A stretch of DNA of 64,000 bases from Bosea sp. OAE506 (GTDB taxonomy: Bacteria; Pseudomonadota; Alphaproteobacteria; Rhizobiales; Beijerinckiaceae), in NCBI RefSeq assembly GCF_040546595.1, contig NZ_JBEPOB010000001.1, positions 1,179,001 to 1,243,000 on the forward strand. Direction: 5' to 3'. The notes under the pieces are model-generated. The model was not told the origin of the DNA, ran no database searches, and saw only the letters and a program-made list of their open reading frames with translations. The position numbers were made by a program, and so were the translations under genes. Positions 12,268 to 20,532 of the stretch are shown in pieces (within the stretch, counting starts at the first letter, position 1; each line of letters opens with the position of its first letter).

Positions 12268-13191
12268 ATGACGCCGGGGCTCGCAGGTTCATCCACCAGC
12301 CCCAGCCGCGCCTTCGTCGTCGGACATCTGCTCGTCTGCTCCTGTTTCTGGGGTTCGAGCTTCCTGTTCATCAAGCTGACGGGCGGCGCGATCTCGCCGC
12401 TCGCGCTCGCCGCGGGGCGCGGGCTGATCGGGGCTGCGGCGTTGGCGGCCTATGTCGTCTGGCTCGGCCAGAGCCCGATCCCGCGCCGTGACGAGATCCG
12501 GCATTGGCTCGTGCTCGGCACGACCAATGGCTGGGTGCCGAACGTGCTGGTGGCTTATGCGCTGGTGCAGCTGGCGAGCGGCCCGGCCGCGATGATCCAG
12601 GCCGGCGGGCCGCTGGTGACGGCGGTGTTCGCGCATTTCCTTTTCGCCGAGGAGCGGATGGGTCCGCGCCGTCTGATCGGCATCCTGCTCGGCATGGCCG
12701 GCGTCGCGCTGCTGATCGGCCCACGTCTGGTCGAGGGCGGCGGCACGGCGCTCGGCGTGCTCGCCATGGTTGGCGTCATGCTCGGCTACAGCATCGGCAA
12801 TCTCTATGCCCGCGCCATCCCCGCCTCGGCGGGCGATCCGGCGCGGCTCGCGCTCGGCCAGCAGGTCGTCTCCGGCCTCGTCGCGCTGGCGCTGACGCTG
12901 GTCTTCGCCGGCCCCGCCGCCTTCGCGCCGATGGCGGAGCATGTGCCGGCCATGCTGGCGCTCGGCCTGCTCGCCACCGCCGTGCCTATGGCCGTGTTCA
13001 TGCGGCTGATCCGGGCTGCGGGACCGACGCGAGCGGCGATGACGGGCTATCTCGTGCCGACCGTTGCGACGATCCTCGGCATCGTCGTGCTCGGGGAAAC
13101 GCTGGAGTTGCGGCAGATCATCGGCGGTTGCATCATCCTCGCCGGCGTCTTCCTGGTGACGACGTCGCAGCGCGCGGCCAGGTCTGCTTGA
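12268..13191 (+). CDS. EamA/DMT-family transporter
   Basis: This 307-residue membrane protein has about ten hydrophobic helices in two EamA repeats (residues roughly 15-145 and 155-300). The N-terminal motif CFWGSSFLFIKL and the second-half VFMRLIRAAGPTRAAMTGYL are typical of drug/metabolite exporters. The substrate is unknown. The gene is followed after 13 bp by a small lipoprotein gene and then a NUDIX gene, which may form one transcript. The start is the ATG at 12268, immediately after the family A repeat. Confidence 0.9.
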   Translation: MTPGLAGSSTSPSRAFVVGHLLVCSCFWGSSFLFIKLTGGAISPLALAAGRGLIGAAALAAYVVWLGQSPIPRRDEIRHWLVLGTTNGWVPNVLVAYALVQLASGPAAMIQAGGPLVTAVFAHFLFAEERMGPRRLIGILLGMAGVALLIGPRLVEGGGTALGVLAMVGVMLGYSIGNLYARAIPASAGDPARLALGQQVVSGLVALALTLVFAGPAAFAPMAEHVPAMLALGLLATAVPMAVFMRLIRAAGPTRAAMTGYLVPTVATILGIVVLGETLELRQIIGGCIILAGVFLVTTSQRAARSA

Positions 13192-13204
13192 GAGGACGAG
13201 CGGC

Positions 13205-13711
13205 ATGAGGATGGGGTTGGGGGTCGTTCTCGCCTTGGCGTTGTCGGGGTGCGTCGAGCGCAAGCCGGCGACCGTCGCGTTTTCGGTCGAGGAAGCGGCC
13301 TTCATCAAGAAGACCGGCACGACCACGATCACCGGCCATGCCTTCCGCACCAAGCCGAGCGCCGTCGTCGTGAACGCGGCCGGACAGCTGGTGCGCCTCG
13401 TGCCGGCCACGGCCTATGCTCGCGAGCGCTTCGCCAATTTCTACGGTACGCGCAAATTCGTGCCGCATCGCGACTATCCCCGCGACGACAATCCCGACCC
13501 CGCCTATGGCGAATACAGCCGCACCACCAAGGCGGAATCGAACGGACGCTTCGTCTTCGAGAAGGTCGCGCCGGGCGATTACTTCGTCACCACCCAAGTG
13601 ATCTGGGGTGACGAGGACGCGCTCTCGCGCGAGGGCGGCTCGGTCTATGACAGCGTCACCGTGACGGGTAAGGAGACGCAACCCCTGCACGTCATCCTCT
13701 CCGGCTACTGA
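13205..13711 (+). CDS. Putative lipoprotein with carboxypeptidase-regulatory-like fold
   Basis: This 168-residue protein begins with a short hydrophobic signal ending in the lipobox LALSGC, predicting lipidation of Cys17 or nearby. The body contains GHAFRTKPSAVVVNAAGQLV and later NGRFVFEKVAPGDYFVTTQ, which resembles the beta-sandwich of carboxypeptidase-regulatory-like domains (a G-x-F-x-F-x-x-V-x-x-G-x-Y pattern). No catalytic residues are apparent. It is probably an envelope protein of unknown role, co-transcribed with the transporter before it and the NUDIX hydrolase after it. Confidence 0.8.
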   Translation: MRMGLGVVLALALSGCVERKPATVAFSVEEAAFIKKTGTTTITGHAFRTKPSAVVVNAAGQLVRLVPATAYARERFANFYGTRKFVPHRDYPRDDNPDPAYGEYSRTTKAESNGRFVFEKVAPGDYFVTTQVIWGDEDALSREGGSVYDSVTVTGKETQPLHVILSGY

Positions 13712-13719
13712 GTCCCCCC

Positions 13720-14124
13720 GTGAAGCTTCTCCTCGTCGTCGCCTGCGCCCTGATCGATTCCGACAACCGCGTGCTGGTGGCGCAGCGGCCGGAGGGCAAG
13801 GCGCTGGCCGGGCTGTGGGAGTTTCCCGGCGGCAAGCTGGAGGCGGGCGAGCGGCCCGAGCCGGCGCTGATCCGCGAGCTGTCCGAGGAGCTCGGCATCA
13901 CGGTCAAGGAGGAGTGCCTGGCGCCGCTGACCTTCGCAAGCTTCGCCTATCCCGAGTTCCACCTGCTGATGCCGCTCTATATCTGCCGGCGCTGGGAGGG
14001 GCAGGTCGCCTCCCGCGAGGCGCAGGCCCTGAAATGGGTCCGCCCCGGCAAGCTGCGGGAACTCGCCATGCCGCCCGCCGACGAGCCGCTGATCCCGCAT
14101 CTGATCGATCTGCTGGGGGCGTGA
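13720..14124 (+). CDS. mutT: (Deoxy)nucleoside triphosphate pyrophosphohydrolase, MutT/NUDIX family
   Basis: This 134-residue protein has a complete Nudix box, GGKLEAGERPEPALIRELSE followed by ELGI, matching GX5EX7REUXEEXGU. The N-terminus (VVACALIDSDNRVLVAQRPE) and the C-terminal WVRPGKLRELAMPPAD are those of MutT-like enzymes that remove 8-oxo-dGTP from the nucleotide pool. It starts with GTG at 13720, eight bases after the previous stop, so translation is likely coupled. MutT is the closest fit, although the exact substrate in this genome is inferred. Confidence 0.88.
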   Translation: MKLLLVVACALIDSDNRVLVAQRPEGKALAGLWEFPGGKLEAGERPEPALIRELSEELGITVKEECLAPLTFASFAYPEFHLLMPLYICRRWEGQVASREAQALKWVRPGKLRELAMPPADEPLIPHLIDLLGA

Positions 14125-14139
14125 GGAGGCAACGCCTCC

Positions 14140-14218
14140 GTCATTGCGAGCGCAGCGAAGCAATCCAGACGTTCTCGCTCGACGCCTCCTGGATTGCTTC
14201 GATGCGCTCGCAATGACG
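14140..14218. repeat. Family B-type palindrome
   Basis: The ends cgtcattgcgagcgcagcga and gcgctcgcaatgacg are complementary, as are the inner gcaatccaga and tggattgc segments. It lies between two convergent genes and may terminate both. Confidence 0.65.
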
Positions 14219-14219
14219 C

Positions 14220-15404
14220 TCAGGCGTCGTCTGGTGTGACTGGGACGGCCACATCTCTCGCCAGCTGAAACCGCTCGAACCGCTCCAGCTCCGCCTCGAT
14301 CAGCGCCTTCCTCCCCGGGCTCTCCTGCCCGTCGAGCCATGTCCATTGCTGGATCAGGAGCCGCCCCGCCTGGCGGTCGGTCTTCAGGTCGAGCACGGCC
14401 ACGACCGTGTCGCTGATCAGCACGGGCAGGCCGAAATAGCCGAAGACCCGCTTTTCCTTCGGCAGATAGGCCTCGAAAGCGTGGGCATAGCCAAAGAACA
14501 GCTTCAGCCGCTTGCGCTGGATGACCAGCGGGTCGAAGGGCGAGAGGATGTGGACGAGATCGGGCTGCGGCGCCGCGACTTCCATCCCCTCGCGCGGCAT
14601 CCAGTGCGCCACGGTCGAGTCTTCGATTGCGATCGGCATCAGTTCGCGACGCTTGACGCGGACCTCGATCAGCTCCGCCACCGCCGCCTTGGCGGGCGCA
14701 TCGAGATGGCAGATCGAGTCGAGGCTGACGACGCCTTGTGCGCGCAGCGCCCTGTCGAGCCTGTAGGCCGTGACCTGCCGCTCCGAGGCCGGTGTCGGCC
14801 GCTTCTCCCAGCCGAAATGCCGGTCCGTGAGCTCATAGGTCTTGAGCATGCCGGCGCGCGCCGAGATCACCAGGTCGCCATCGTAGAAGGCGCGCTCCAG
14901 CAGCCCCTTGGAGGGCTTCTTGCTCGCCCAGAGATGTGCCTTCTCGACCAGCACGTCGCTGTCGATGTCGCGGATGGTGAGCGGCCCGTCCTTGCGGATG
15001 CGGGCGAGCAGCTTGCGCGCCTCGTCGCGCCCGCCGACGGCCGACCAACGCTTCGGCTCATCGCGATGCGCCTTCATCGCCCCGAGGAAGAAGCGGATAT
15101 CGCGCGCCGGCACATAGGAGAGCGCATGGGTCCAGTATTCGAAGACGCTCTTCTCGGCGGACTGCGCCTGCGCCAGATGGCCCCGCTCATAGGAGGGGAT
15201 GCGGCTGAACAGGATGTGGTGGTGGCAGCGCTCGATCACGTTGATCGTGTCGATCTGGACATAGCCGAGATGCTCGACCGCTGCCTTCGTCGCTTGCGCC
15301 CCCGCACCGAAGGGCTCGCGGGTGTCGAGCCGCTGCGCCTGCAGCCAGAACCGTCGCGCCTGCTCGCGCGCGAGGGTGATTGTCTTGGGCGGGCGGGGTG
15401 GCAT
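14220..15404 (-). CDS. Winged-helix DNA glycosylase-like protein, AlkX/YcaQ family
   Basis: This 394-residue protein belongs to the HTH_42 family, whose studied members (AlkZ, AlkX/YcaQ) unhook DNA interstrand crosslinks or excise bulky N-alkyl purines. The segment HLGYVQIDTINVIERCHHHI contains QID, matching the Q-x-D catalytic motif I recall for the AlkX branch, rather than the HxQ of AlkZ. EYWTHALSYVP and ILSPFDPLVIQRKRLKLFFG are further family motifs. It starts at the ATG at 15404 (MPPRPPKTITLA). It is convergent with the NUDIX gene. A DNA repair role is inferred from the family. Confidence 0.85.
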   Translation of the reverse strand: MPPRPPKTITLAREQARRFWLQAQRLDTREPFGAGAQATKAAVEHLGYVQIDTINVIERCHHHILFSRIPSYERGHLAQAQSAEKSVFEYWTHALSYVPARDIRFFLGAMKAHRDEPKRWSAVGGRDEARKLLARIRKDGPLTIRDIDSDVLVEKAHLWASKKPSKGLLERAFYDGDLVISARAGMLKTYELTDRHFGWEKRPTPASERQVTAYRLDRALRAQGVVSLDSICHLDAPAKAAVAELIEVRVKRRELMPIAIEDSTVAHWMPREGMEVAAPQPDLVHILSPFDPLVIQRKRLKLFFGYAHAFEAYLPKEKRVFGYFGLPVLISDTVVAVLDLKTDRQAGRLLIQQWTWLDGQESPGRKALIEAELERFERFQLARDVAVPVTPDDA

Positions 15405-15584
15405 GGCGGGCCTGTGCTGCGGCGTTCGGGGAATGCTGACGGAGTTTAGACCGCACCGTCCAGCCTTCTGTCAGCAGGCGCGCAGCCCCGGCGGCTGTCA
15501 CGGCGGGAACAGCGGCAATGCGCCAGCCTCCCTACAGCTTGCATCCATCGGCGAGACGGGCTCGCCGGCCGCCAGGATGCCGCC

Positions 15585-15806
15585 ATGTTCCGCAAGACCG
15601 TCATCACGGCCCTGATCGTTCTGGTCTCTGGCGGCACGGTGCTGGCGAAGGCCCCTCTGGACCCTGGCCGCAGCAAGACCTCCACCCTGCGCCATGGTCT
15701 CGCCGAACAGACGGCACCCCAGCGGCTGATCCGCTTCAAGGCGACGCGTGCGGTCCATCTGCGAAAGGGGACGATCGAGCGGACGCAGCGTGTGGCGAGG
15801 GGGTGA
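15585..15806 (+). CDS. Small putative secreted protein
   Basis: The frame encodes 73 residues beginning MFRKTVITALIVLVSGGTVL followed by AKA, a plausible signal peptide with cleavage after LAKA. The mature part is short, basic and without recognised motifs. CCAGGATG lies upstream at weak Shine-Dalgarno distance. It is flanked by a divergent glycosylase gene and a family B repeat. The signal-like N-terminus supports it, but it could be spurious. Confidence 0.45.
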   Translation: MFRKTVITALIVLVSGGTVLAKAPLDPGRSKTSTLRHGLAEQTAPQRLIRFKATRAVHLRKGTIERTQRVARG

Positions 15807-15822
15807 CACCAGCAATCTGCGC

Positions 15823-15861
15823 CGTCATCCCGGACGCAGCGAAGCGGAGACCCGGGATGAC
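15823..15861. repeat. Short family B palindrome
   Basis: The 39-bp element runs from gtcatcccgg to cccgggatgac with complementary ends. It lies between the small secreted gene and the convergent hypothetical gene at 15875. Confidence 0.6.
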
Positions 15862-15874
15862 CAACTCGGTGCTG

Positions 15875-16171
15875 TCAGGCTGAACCCTGCGGCGACCCTT
15901 CTCCCGACAACGCCTCCCGCAGCGCCTCCGGCGTCACCTCCGCCATCGCCATGGCCAGCTTGAAGGCTTTCGTCTTCTCGCCGGGGTTCATCAGCAGGAT
16001 CACCGTCTCGGTGCCGGGGCATGCGGGGTCGGCGCAGAGGATTTCATTGACCGCAACCGCAGCCTCTTCCGGGAGGCTGGCGATCTGGCGCAGCAGCTCT
16101 TTGACGCGGTTGGCCTGTGCCGCCGCTTCGCTCTTGTCGGGCCCGCCCTTGCCGAAGAGACCGAAGCGCAT
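15875..16171 (-). CDS. Conserved hypothetical protein, nitrate-reductase-like length unknown family
   Basis: This 98-residue protein (from the ATG at 16171, MRFGLFGKGGPDKSEAAAQA) is soluble, with a helical N-terminal half (VKELLRQIASLPEEAAVAVN) and a segment CADPACPGTETVILLMNPGE containing two Cys five residues apart. The C-terminus EVTPEALREALSGEG is acidic. I do not recognise its function. An ATG two codons upstream at 16177 is equally possible. It lies nine bases after the WD40 gene on the same strand, so the two are probably co-transcribed with the zinc-linked GTPase region upstream. Confidence 0.75.
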   Translation of the reverse strand: MRFGLFGKGGPDKSEAAAQANRVKELLRQIASLPEEAAVAVNEILCADPACPGTETVILLMNPGEKTKAFKLAMAMAEVTPEALREALSGEGSPQGSA

Positions 16172-16180
16172 CGGCAAGCC

Positions 16181-17191
16181 CTAGGCCGCCGGCAGCGTCA
16201 GCACGCCGGCCGCGCCGTCTTCCGTGCCGAAGGCCAGCCGCTTGCCGCCCTTGTCCCAGGCGAAGGCGGTGATGCCGCTGTCGCGCAGCGCCGGGCGCAC
16301 CAGGAGTTCCGAGGCGTCGGTCAGGCGGATCATCAGGATGCAGCCATCGTCATAGCCGACCGCAAGCACCAGCGCCTTGGGATGGAAGGCAACACGGGTG
16401 ACCTTGGCGTGGCGGGCGCCGCATTCGCGCGGCGCCTTGCCCTGCGGGCCTTCGCCCTGGAAGGGCCAGACGATCGCGGCATCCGCCCCGCTCGAGGCCA
16501 GCCAGAGCCCGTCATGTGACCAGGACAGCGAGCGCGGCTTGGCCGGATAGCCGGTCATCCGCATATGGCTCGGCTTCTCGCCCAGCCGCCAGCCATGCAG
16601 CGCGTTTTCCGGCATCGAGGAGACGACGAAGCGCCCATCCGGCGACCAGACGACGTCGAGATGGGCACCCTTCCATTCGAGGAATTCGGGCTTGGCCTCG
16701 GTTGCCGGATACCAGAGGCTGACCCCGTTCATCTGGCCGATCGCGAGGCGGTAGCCCTTGGGCGCGAAGACGAGGCCCTGCGGCGTCGTGCCGACATCGA
16801 GCGAACGCACTTTGCCCTTGTCGTCGCGGGCATGGACGGTCTTGGCCGTGTTCCAGGCGATGCTGCCGGAGCCAGAGACCGTCACCGCGTCGACCCAGCG
16901 GCGCTTCTCGTCGCGGGCGATCTCGGTGGTGGCCCCGTCGGCGGAGGTCGCAACCACGCGGCCGTCATCGCCGCCGGTGATCAGGCGCTCGCCGTCGCTG
17001 CAGGTGCACAGGATGCCGCCGGCATGGACTTCGGCCGAGTCGAGGGCGCCGTCGGACCAGCGCAGCACGCGCCCGTCGGCGAGCGCCAGCGCCAGCGTCG
17101 ATTTGAGCCAATGGGCACCGACGACATGCGCGCCGGCCTCGACGGGAACGACATGCTCGCGCAGCGAGACGGGGGCGGTGGTCGTGTTCAT
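16181..17191 (-). CDS. WD40-repeat protein near the zinc-uptake genes
   Basis: This 336-residue protein has recurrent 40-residue blades with ends such as GRVLRWSDG, GRVVATSADG, GVSLWYPA, HDGLWLASSGADAAIVWPF and DGCILMIRL, which form a beta-propeller of about seven blades. There is no signal peptide, so it is likely cytosolic and a protein-binding scaffold. It lies downstream of the COG0523 GTPase on the same strand, separated by a family B repeat, and is followed directly by the 98-residue unknown gene. The position suggests a role linked to metal handling, but that is inference. Confidence 0.85.
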   Translation of the reverse strand: MNTTTAPVSLREHVVPVEAGAHVVGAHWLKSTLALALADGRVLRWSDGALDSAEVHAGGILCTCSDGERLITGGDDGRVVATSADGATTEIARDEKRRWVDAVTVSGSGSIAWNTAKTVHARDDKGKVRSLDVGTTPQGLVFAPKGYRLAIGQMNGVSLWYPATEAKPEFLEWKGAHLDVVWSPDGRFVVSSMPENALHGWRLGEKPSHMRMTGYPAKPRSLSWSHDGLWLASSGADAAIVWPFQGEGPQGKAPRECGARHAKVTRVAFHPKALVLAVGYDDGCILMIRLTDASELLVRPALRDSGITAFAWDKGGKRLAFGTEDGAAGVLTLPAA

Positions 17192-17233
17192 GGGCGGGGT
17201 CTAGCGCAGCCTGTTTGTCATGGGAACCGCACC

Positions 17234-17344
17234 GTCATTCTCGGGCGCAGCCCTCGGTTCCGATCTTTGATCGGCCCAAGGATTAACTTCGCGCAGACCC
17301 GAGAATCTCTGGCAGGAGATGCTCGGGTCAAGCCCGAGCATGAC
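17234..17344. repeat. Family B intergenic palindromic repeat
   Basis: The ends cgtcattctcgggc and gctcgggtcaagcccgagca (then tgacg) are related arms. It fills most of the 162-bp gap between the GTPase gene and the WD40 gene. Confidence 0.55.
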
Positions 17345-17353
17345 GTGAAGGCT

Positions 17354-18316
17354 TTAGGCCGCGCAGGCCTCGAAACCTTGGCGCAACTCGTTCTCGTTCA
17401 GATCGCGCCCGATGATGACGAGGCGCGAGGAGCGCGTTTCGTCAGCCTTCCAGTCGCGCTGGAGGTCACCGTCCAGGATCATGTGGACGCCCTGGAAGAC
17501 GAAGCGGCGCGGCTCGCCCTTGAAGGCGAGGATGCCCTTGGAGCGCAGGATGTTGGGCCCCTGTGCCTGGCTGATGTCGTTGATCCAGGGCATGAACTTC
17601 TCGGGATCGACATCGCCAGGGATCGTGAAGGACATCGAGCGGACCTCGTCCGAATGATGGTGGTGATGGCCGGATTCGAGGAAATCCGGCTCGATATCGA
17701 GGATGCGGTCGAGGTCGAAGGCGTTGCGGTCGAGCAGCTGGTCGATCGGCAGCGCGCAACGCTCCGTCCTGTGCAGCTTGGCATAGGGGTTGATGGCGCG
17801 GATCGCGGATTCGACCGAGGCGAGTTCCTCCGCTGTCACCAGGTCGACCTTGTTCAGCACGATCACGTCGGCGAAGGCGATCTGGTTCTTGGCCTCCGGC
17901 GCATCCTTGAGCCGGTCCTTGAGCCATTTCGCGTCGGTCACGGTGATCACCGCGTCGAGCTTGGTGGCATCGCCGACATCCTGGTCGACGAAGAAGGTCT
18001 GCGCGACGGGGGCGGGATCGGCCAGGCCCGTCGTCTCGACGATGATCGCGTCGAACTTGCCCTTGCGCTTCATCAGCCCGTCGAGAATGCGGATCAGATC
18101 GCCGCGAACGGTGCAGCAGATGCAGCCGTTGTTCATCTCGAAGACCTCCTCGTCGGCGCCGACGACGAGGTCGCCATCGATGCCGGCCTCGCCGAACTCG
18201 TTGACGATGACGGCGAACTTCTTGCCGTGGTCCTCGGTGAGGATGCGGTTCAGAAGCGTGGTCTTGCCGGCGCCCAGATAGCCGGTGAGCACCGTGACGG
18301 GAATTTTCTCGGACAT
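17354..18316 (-). CDS. COG0523 (CobW/ZigA-like) GTPase, probable zinc metallochaperone
   Basis: This 320-residue GTPase starts at the ATG at 18316 ([20 protein letters not shown]) after AAGGG. The P-loop is [12 protein letters not shown]. The metal-binding GCICC (C-x-C-C) motif follows in [12 protein letters not shown], then [10 protein letters not shown] and NKVDLVT. A His-rich loop, [10 protein letters not shown], precedes the C-terminal CobW_C domain. Proteins of this family deliver zinc, cobalt or iron to target enzymes. Placement immediately downstream of znuA points to zinc. It might instead serve the nitrile hydratase at 30.5 kb, as iron-type P47K activators do, but that enzyme is cobalt-type and has its own accessory gene. 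Confidence 0.93.
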   Translation of the reverse strand: MSEKIPVTVLTGYLGAGKTTLLNRILTEDHGKKFAVIVNEFGEAGIDGDLVVGADEEVFEMNNGCICCTVRGDLIRILDGLMKRKGKFDAIIVETTGLADPAPVAQTFFVDQDVGDATKLDAVITVTDAKWLKDRLKDAPEAKNQIAFADVIVLNKVDLVTAEELASVESAIRAINPYAKLHRTERCALPIDQLLDRNAFDLDRILDIEPDFLESGHHHHHSDEVRSMSFTIPGDVDPEKFMPWINDISQAQGPNILRSKGILAFKGEPRRFVFQGVHMILDGDLQRDWKADETRSSRLVIIGRDLNENELRQGFEACAA

Positions 18317-18385
18317 GGGTGTGACCCTTGGTTCTTCAAACGGCGGTGCCGGAGCGCTCGTCGCGCCCCGGCTTGAGACACTTCC

Positions 18386-18492
18386 AGCCCTCATCCTGAG
18401 GAGAAGCCGCAAGGCTTCGTCTCGAAGGATGCTCCAGCGCGCTCTGGACCATCCGTCGAGACGCCGCTCCGCGGCTCCTCAGGATGAGGGCT
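18386..18492. repeat. Family A intergenic palindromic repeat, copy 2
   Basis: It begins agccctcatcctgaggagaa and ends ctcctcaggatgagggct, with tctcgaaggatg and ccatccgtcgaga as the inner arms. It separates znuA from the GTPase gene, both on the minus strand. Confidence 0.85.
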
Positions 18493-18511
18493 GGAATGTG
18501 AGGGCCGACGA

Positions 18512-19450
18512 TCAGGCCGGGCCGGCGGCGAGCGCCTTTTCGATCTGGCTTATATTGTGTTTCATCATCGCGATGTAAGTCCCGGCCGGACCGGCGGCGT
18601 CGGACAGCGCGTCGGAGAAAATGCGTCCGCCGATCCGGGCGCCGCTCTCCTTGGCGATCCGCTCGACGAGGCGTGGATTGGTGACGTTTTCGAGGAAGAC
18701 GGCCGGGATCTTCTCCGCCTTGATCTGCCGGATGATGCGGCCGACATCCTTCGCCGAAGCCTCGGCCTCGGTGGAGACGCCCTGCGGCGCGATGAACTCG
18801 ATGCCATAGGCCTTCACAAAATATCCGAAGGCGTCGTGCGAGGTGATCGCCTTGCGCCGGTCGGCCGGAATGCGTGCGATCGCCGCCTTGACCTCGGCCT
18901 CGACCGCATCGAGCTGGGCGAGATAGCGCGTCGCATTGGCCTCGTAGTTCGCCTGGCCGGCCGGATCGGCCTTCACCAGGGCATCGCGGATGTTGGCGAC
19001 GTAGATCCTGGCGTTGGCGACATTCTGCCAGGCATGCGGATCGACGCCGCCATGGTCGTGACCATGGCCCTTCTTGTCGTGATCATGATCGTCGTCGGCC
19101 TCCAGCGGGGTGATGCCCGTGGTGGCGGTCGCGACCGTCGCCTTCGCGCCGGATGACTTGATCAGCCGGGTCATCCAGCCTTCGAATTTGAGGCCGTTGA
19201 TGACGATGAGTTTCGCTCCGGCCATCGCTTTCGCATCGGCCGGCGTCGGCGAGTAGACGTGGGCGTCGCCATTGGGGCCGACGAGCGTGGTGAGCGCGAT
19301 GCGGTCGCCGCCGACCTCCTTCACGAAGTCGCCGAGGATCGAGAAGCTCGCGACGACGGGCAGTTTCTCCTGTGCGGTGGCGGCCATCGGCGCATGGGCG
19401 AGGATCAGCCCGGCGGCGAGGGCGCCGAGAAGGGCGCGACGGTTCGGCAT
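18512..19450 (-). CDS. znuA: Zinc ABC transporter periplasmic zinc-binding protein
   Basis: The 312-residue protein starts at the ATG at 19450 (MPNRRALLGALAAG) after a strong GGAGG and has a signal peptide. It is a cluster A-I binding protein. The VASFSILGDFVKEVGGDRI N-terminus and GDAHVYSPTPADAKAM supply the first His ligand. An acidic, His-rich loop, DDDHDHDKKGHGHDHGG, precedes VDPHAWQNV (second His), ITSHDAFGYF gives the third, and a C-terminal Asp or Glu completes the site. The His-rich loop favours zinc over manganese. Unlike in many operons, it is the last znu gene, and it has its own Zur-box-like site directly upstream. Confidence 0.95.
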   Translation of the reverse strand: MPNRRALLGALAAGLILAHAPMAATAQEKLPVVASFSILGDFVKEVGGDRIALTTLVGPNGDAHVYSPTPADAKAMAGAKLIVINGLKFEGWMTRLIKSSGAKATVATATTGITPLEADDDHDHDKKGHGHDHGGVDPHAWQNVANARIYVANIRDALVKADPAGQANYEANATRYLAQLDAVEAEVKAAIARIPADRRKAITSHDAFGYFVKAYGIEFIAPQGVSTEAEASAKDVGRIIRQIKAEKIPAVFLENVTNPRLVERIAKESGARIGGRIFSDALSDAAGPAGTYIAMMKHNISQIEKALAAGPA

Positions 19451-19470
19451 GGAAGCCTCCAGATAGCGAT

Positions 19471-19488
19471 GCAACACTATAACATCAC
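19471..19488 (-). promoter_or_regulatory. Zur-box-like operator upstream of znuA
   Basis: The minus strand reads GTGATGTTATAGTGTTGC, an imperfect palindrome around TATA. It matches 14 of 18 bases of the element at 21437-21454. It overlaps a -10-like TATAGT and the last base of znuB, 21 bases before the znuA start codon. No zur gene is present in the window. Confidence 0.6.
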
Positions 19489-20363
19489 TACGCCCGAAGA
19501 TGGCGCCGCGGCAAGAGCCGACGGGCGAGCCCGCCCTGCGTGCCGAGCAGGAGCGAGCCGAGATAGAGCGCGCCCGCCGCCAGGATGATCGCCGGCCCCG
19601 CCGGCAGATTGCTGCCCGCCGAATAGGACATCACCAGCCCGGCATAGCCCGCGACCATGCCGAAGCCGCTGGCGAGCAGGATCAGGCGGGTGATGTCGGC
19701 GGTCCAGAAGAGGGCGGCCGCCGCCGGCAGCATCATCAGCCCGACCGCCAGCAGCGTGCCCAGCGCATGGAAGCCGGCCACCAGATTGAGCACGACGAGG
19801 CCGAGGAAGGTGAGATGGACGAGGCCGCCGGAGCGGCTGACCGAGCGCAGGAAGCCCGGATCGACGCATTCCATCACCAGCGGGCGATAGAGCGCCGCAA
19901 GGGTCATCAGGGAGACCGTCGCCACTCCCGAGAGCAGGATCAGCACATCGTCGTCGAGCGCCAGCACATTGCCGAACAGGACATGGAACAGGTCGACCGC
20001 CGAGCCGCGCAGCGAGACGATGGTGACGCCGAGCGCCAGCGAGATCAGGTAAAAGGCGGCGAGCGAGGCATCCTCCTTGATCACCGTGACGCGCGCCACG
20101 GCGCCGGCCGCGAGCGCCACCGCAAAACCCGCCGCGAGCCCGCCCAGCGTCATCGCCGGCAGCGAGAAGCCGGCGACGAGATAGCCGATCGCGGCGCCGG
20201 GCAGGATGGCATGGGCCATGGCGTCGCCGGTCAGGCTCATCCGCCTGAGCATCAGGAACACGCCGATCGCGCCGCCCGACACCGACAGCGCGACCACGCC
20301 GACCAGCGCCCGGCGCATGAAGTCGAACTCGGCGAAGGGGCCGATGAAGAGGTCGTAAAGCAT
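19488..20363 (-). CDS. znuB: Zinc ABC transporter permease
   Basis: This 291-residue permease of the ABC-3 family has about eight membrane helices. It starts MLYDLFIGPFAEFDFMRRAL, and the segment MLRRMSLTGDAMAHAILPG is the family cytoplasmic motif that contacts the ATPase. It moves zinc delivered by ZnuA across the inner membrane using ZnuC. The ATG at 20363 is chosen because GAGAAG lies upstream. Another ATG at 20396 sits within the palindromic repeat and has no Shine-Dalgarno, so an 11-residue longer form would begin in repeat DNA. Confidence 0.95.
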   Translation of the reverse strand: MLYDLFIGPFAEFDFMRRALVGVVALSVSGGAIGVFLMLRRMSLTGDAMAHAILPGAAIGYLVAGFSLPAMTLGGLAAGFAVALAAGAVARVTVIKEDASLAAFYLISLALGVTIVSLRGSAVDLFHVLFGNVLALDDDVLILLSGVATVSLMTLAALYRPLVMECVDPGFLRSVSRSGGLVHLTFLGLVVLNLVAGFHALGTLLAVGLMMLPAAAALFWTADITRLILLASGFGMVAGYAGLVMSYSAGSNLPAGPAIILAAGALYLGSLLLGTQGGLARRLLPRRHLRA

Positions 20364-20387
20364 CGGCTTTTTCTTCTCAGCCTTCTC

Positions 20388-20505
20388 AGCGCTCATCCTG
20401 AGGAGCCGCGAAGCGGCGTCTCGAAGGATGCTCCAGGAGGCTCCCGCACAAACTGGAGCATCCTTCGAGACGCGCTCCCGTGGAGCGCTCCTCAGGATGA
20501 GGGCT
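20388..20505. repeat. Family A intergenic palindromic repeat, copy 3, inside the znu operon
   Basis: It runs from agcgctcatcctgaggagcc to ctcctcaggatgagggct, with inner arms tctcgaaggatgctcc and ggagcatccttcgaga. It lies between znuC and znuB, both on the minus strand, and contains an in-frame ATG for znuB at 20396. Confidence 0.85.
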
Positions 20506-20532
20506 GAGGGGACGTCACGGCATGGGTCGGCT

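Noticed and set aside
17354-18316. The COG0523 GTPase as the dedicated nitrile hydratase activator
   Set aside because: P47K-type activators serve iron enzymes and lie next to them. This nitrile hydratase is cobalt-type with its own small accessory gene, and the GTPase adjoins znuA.
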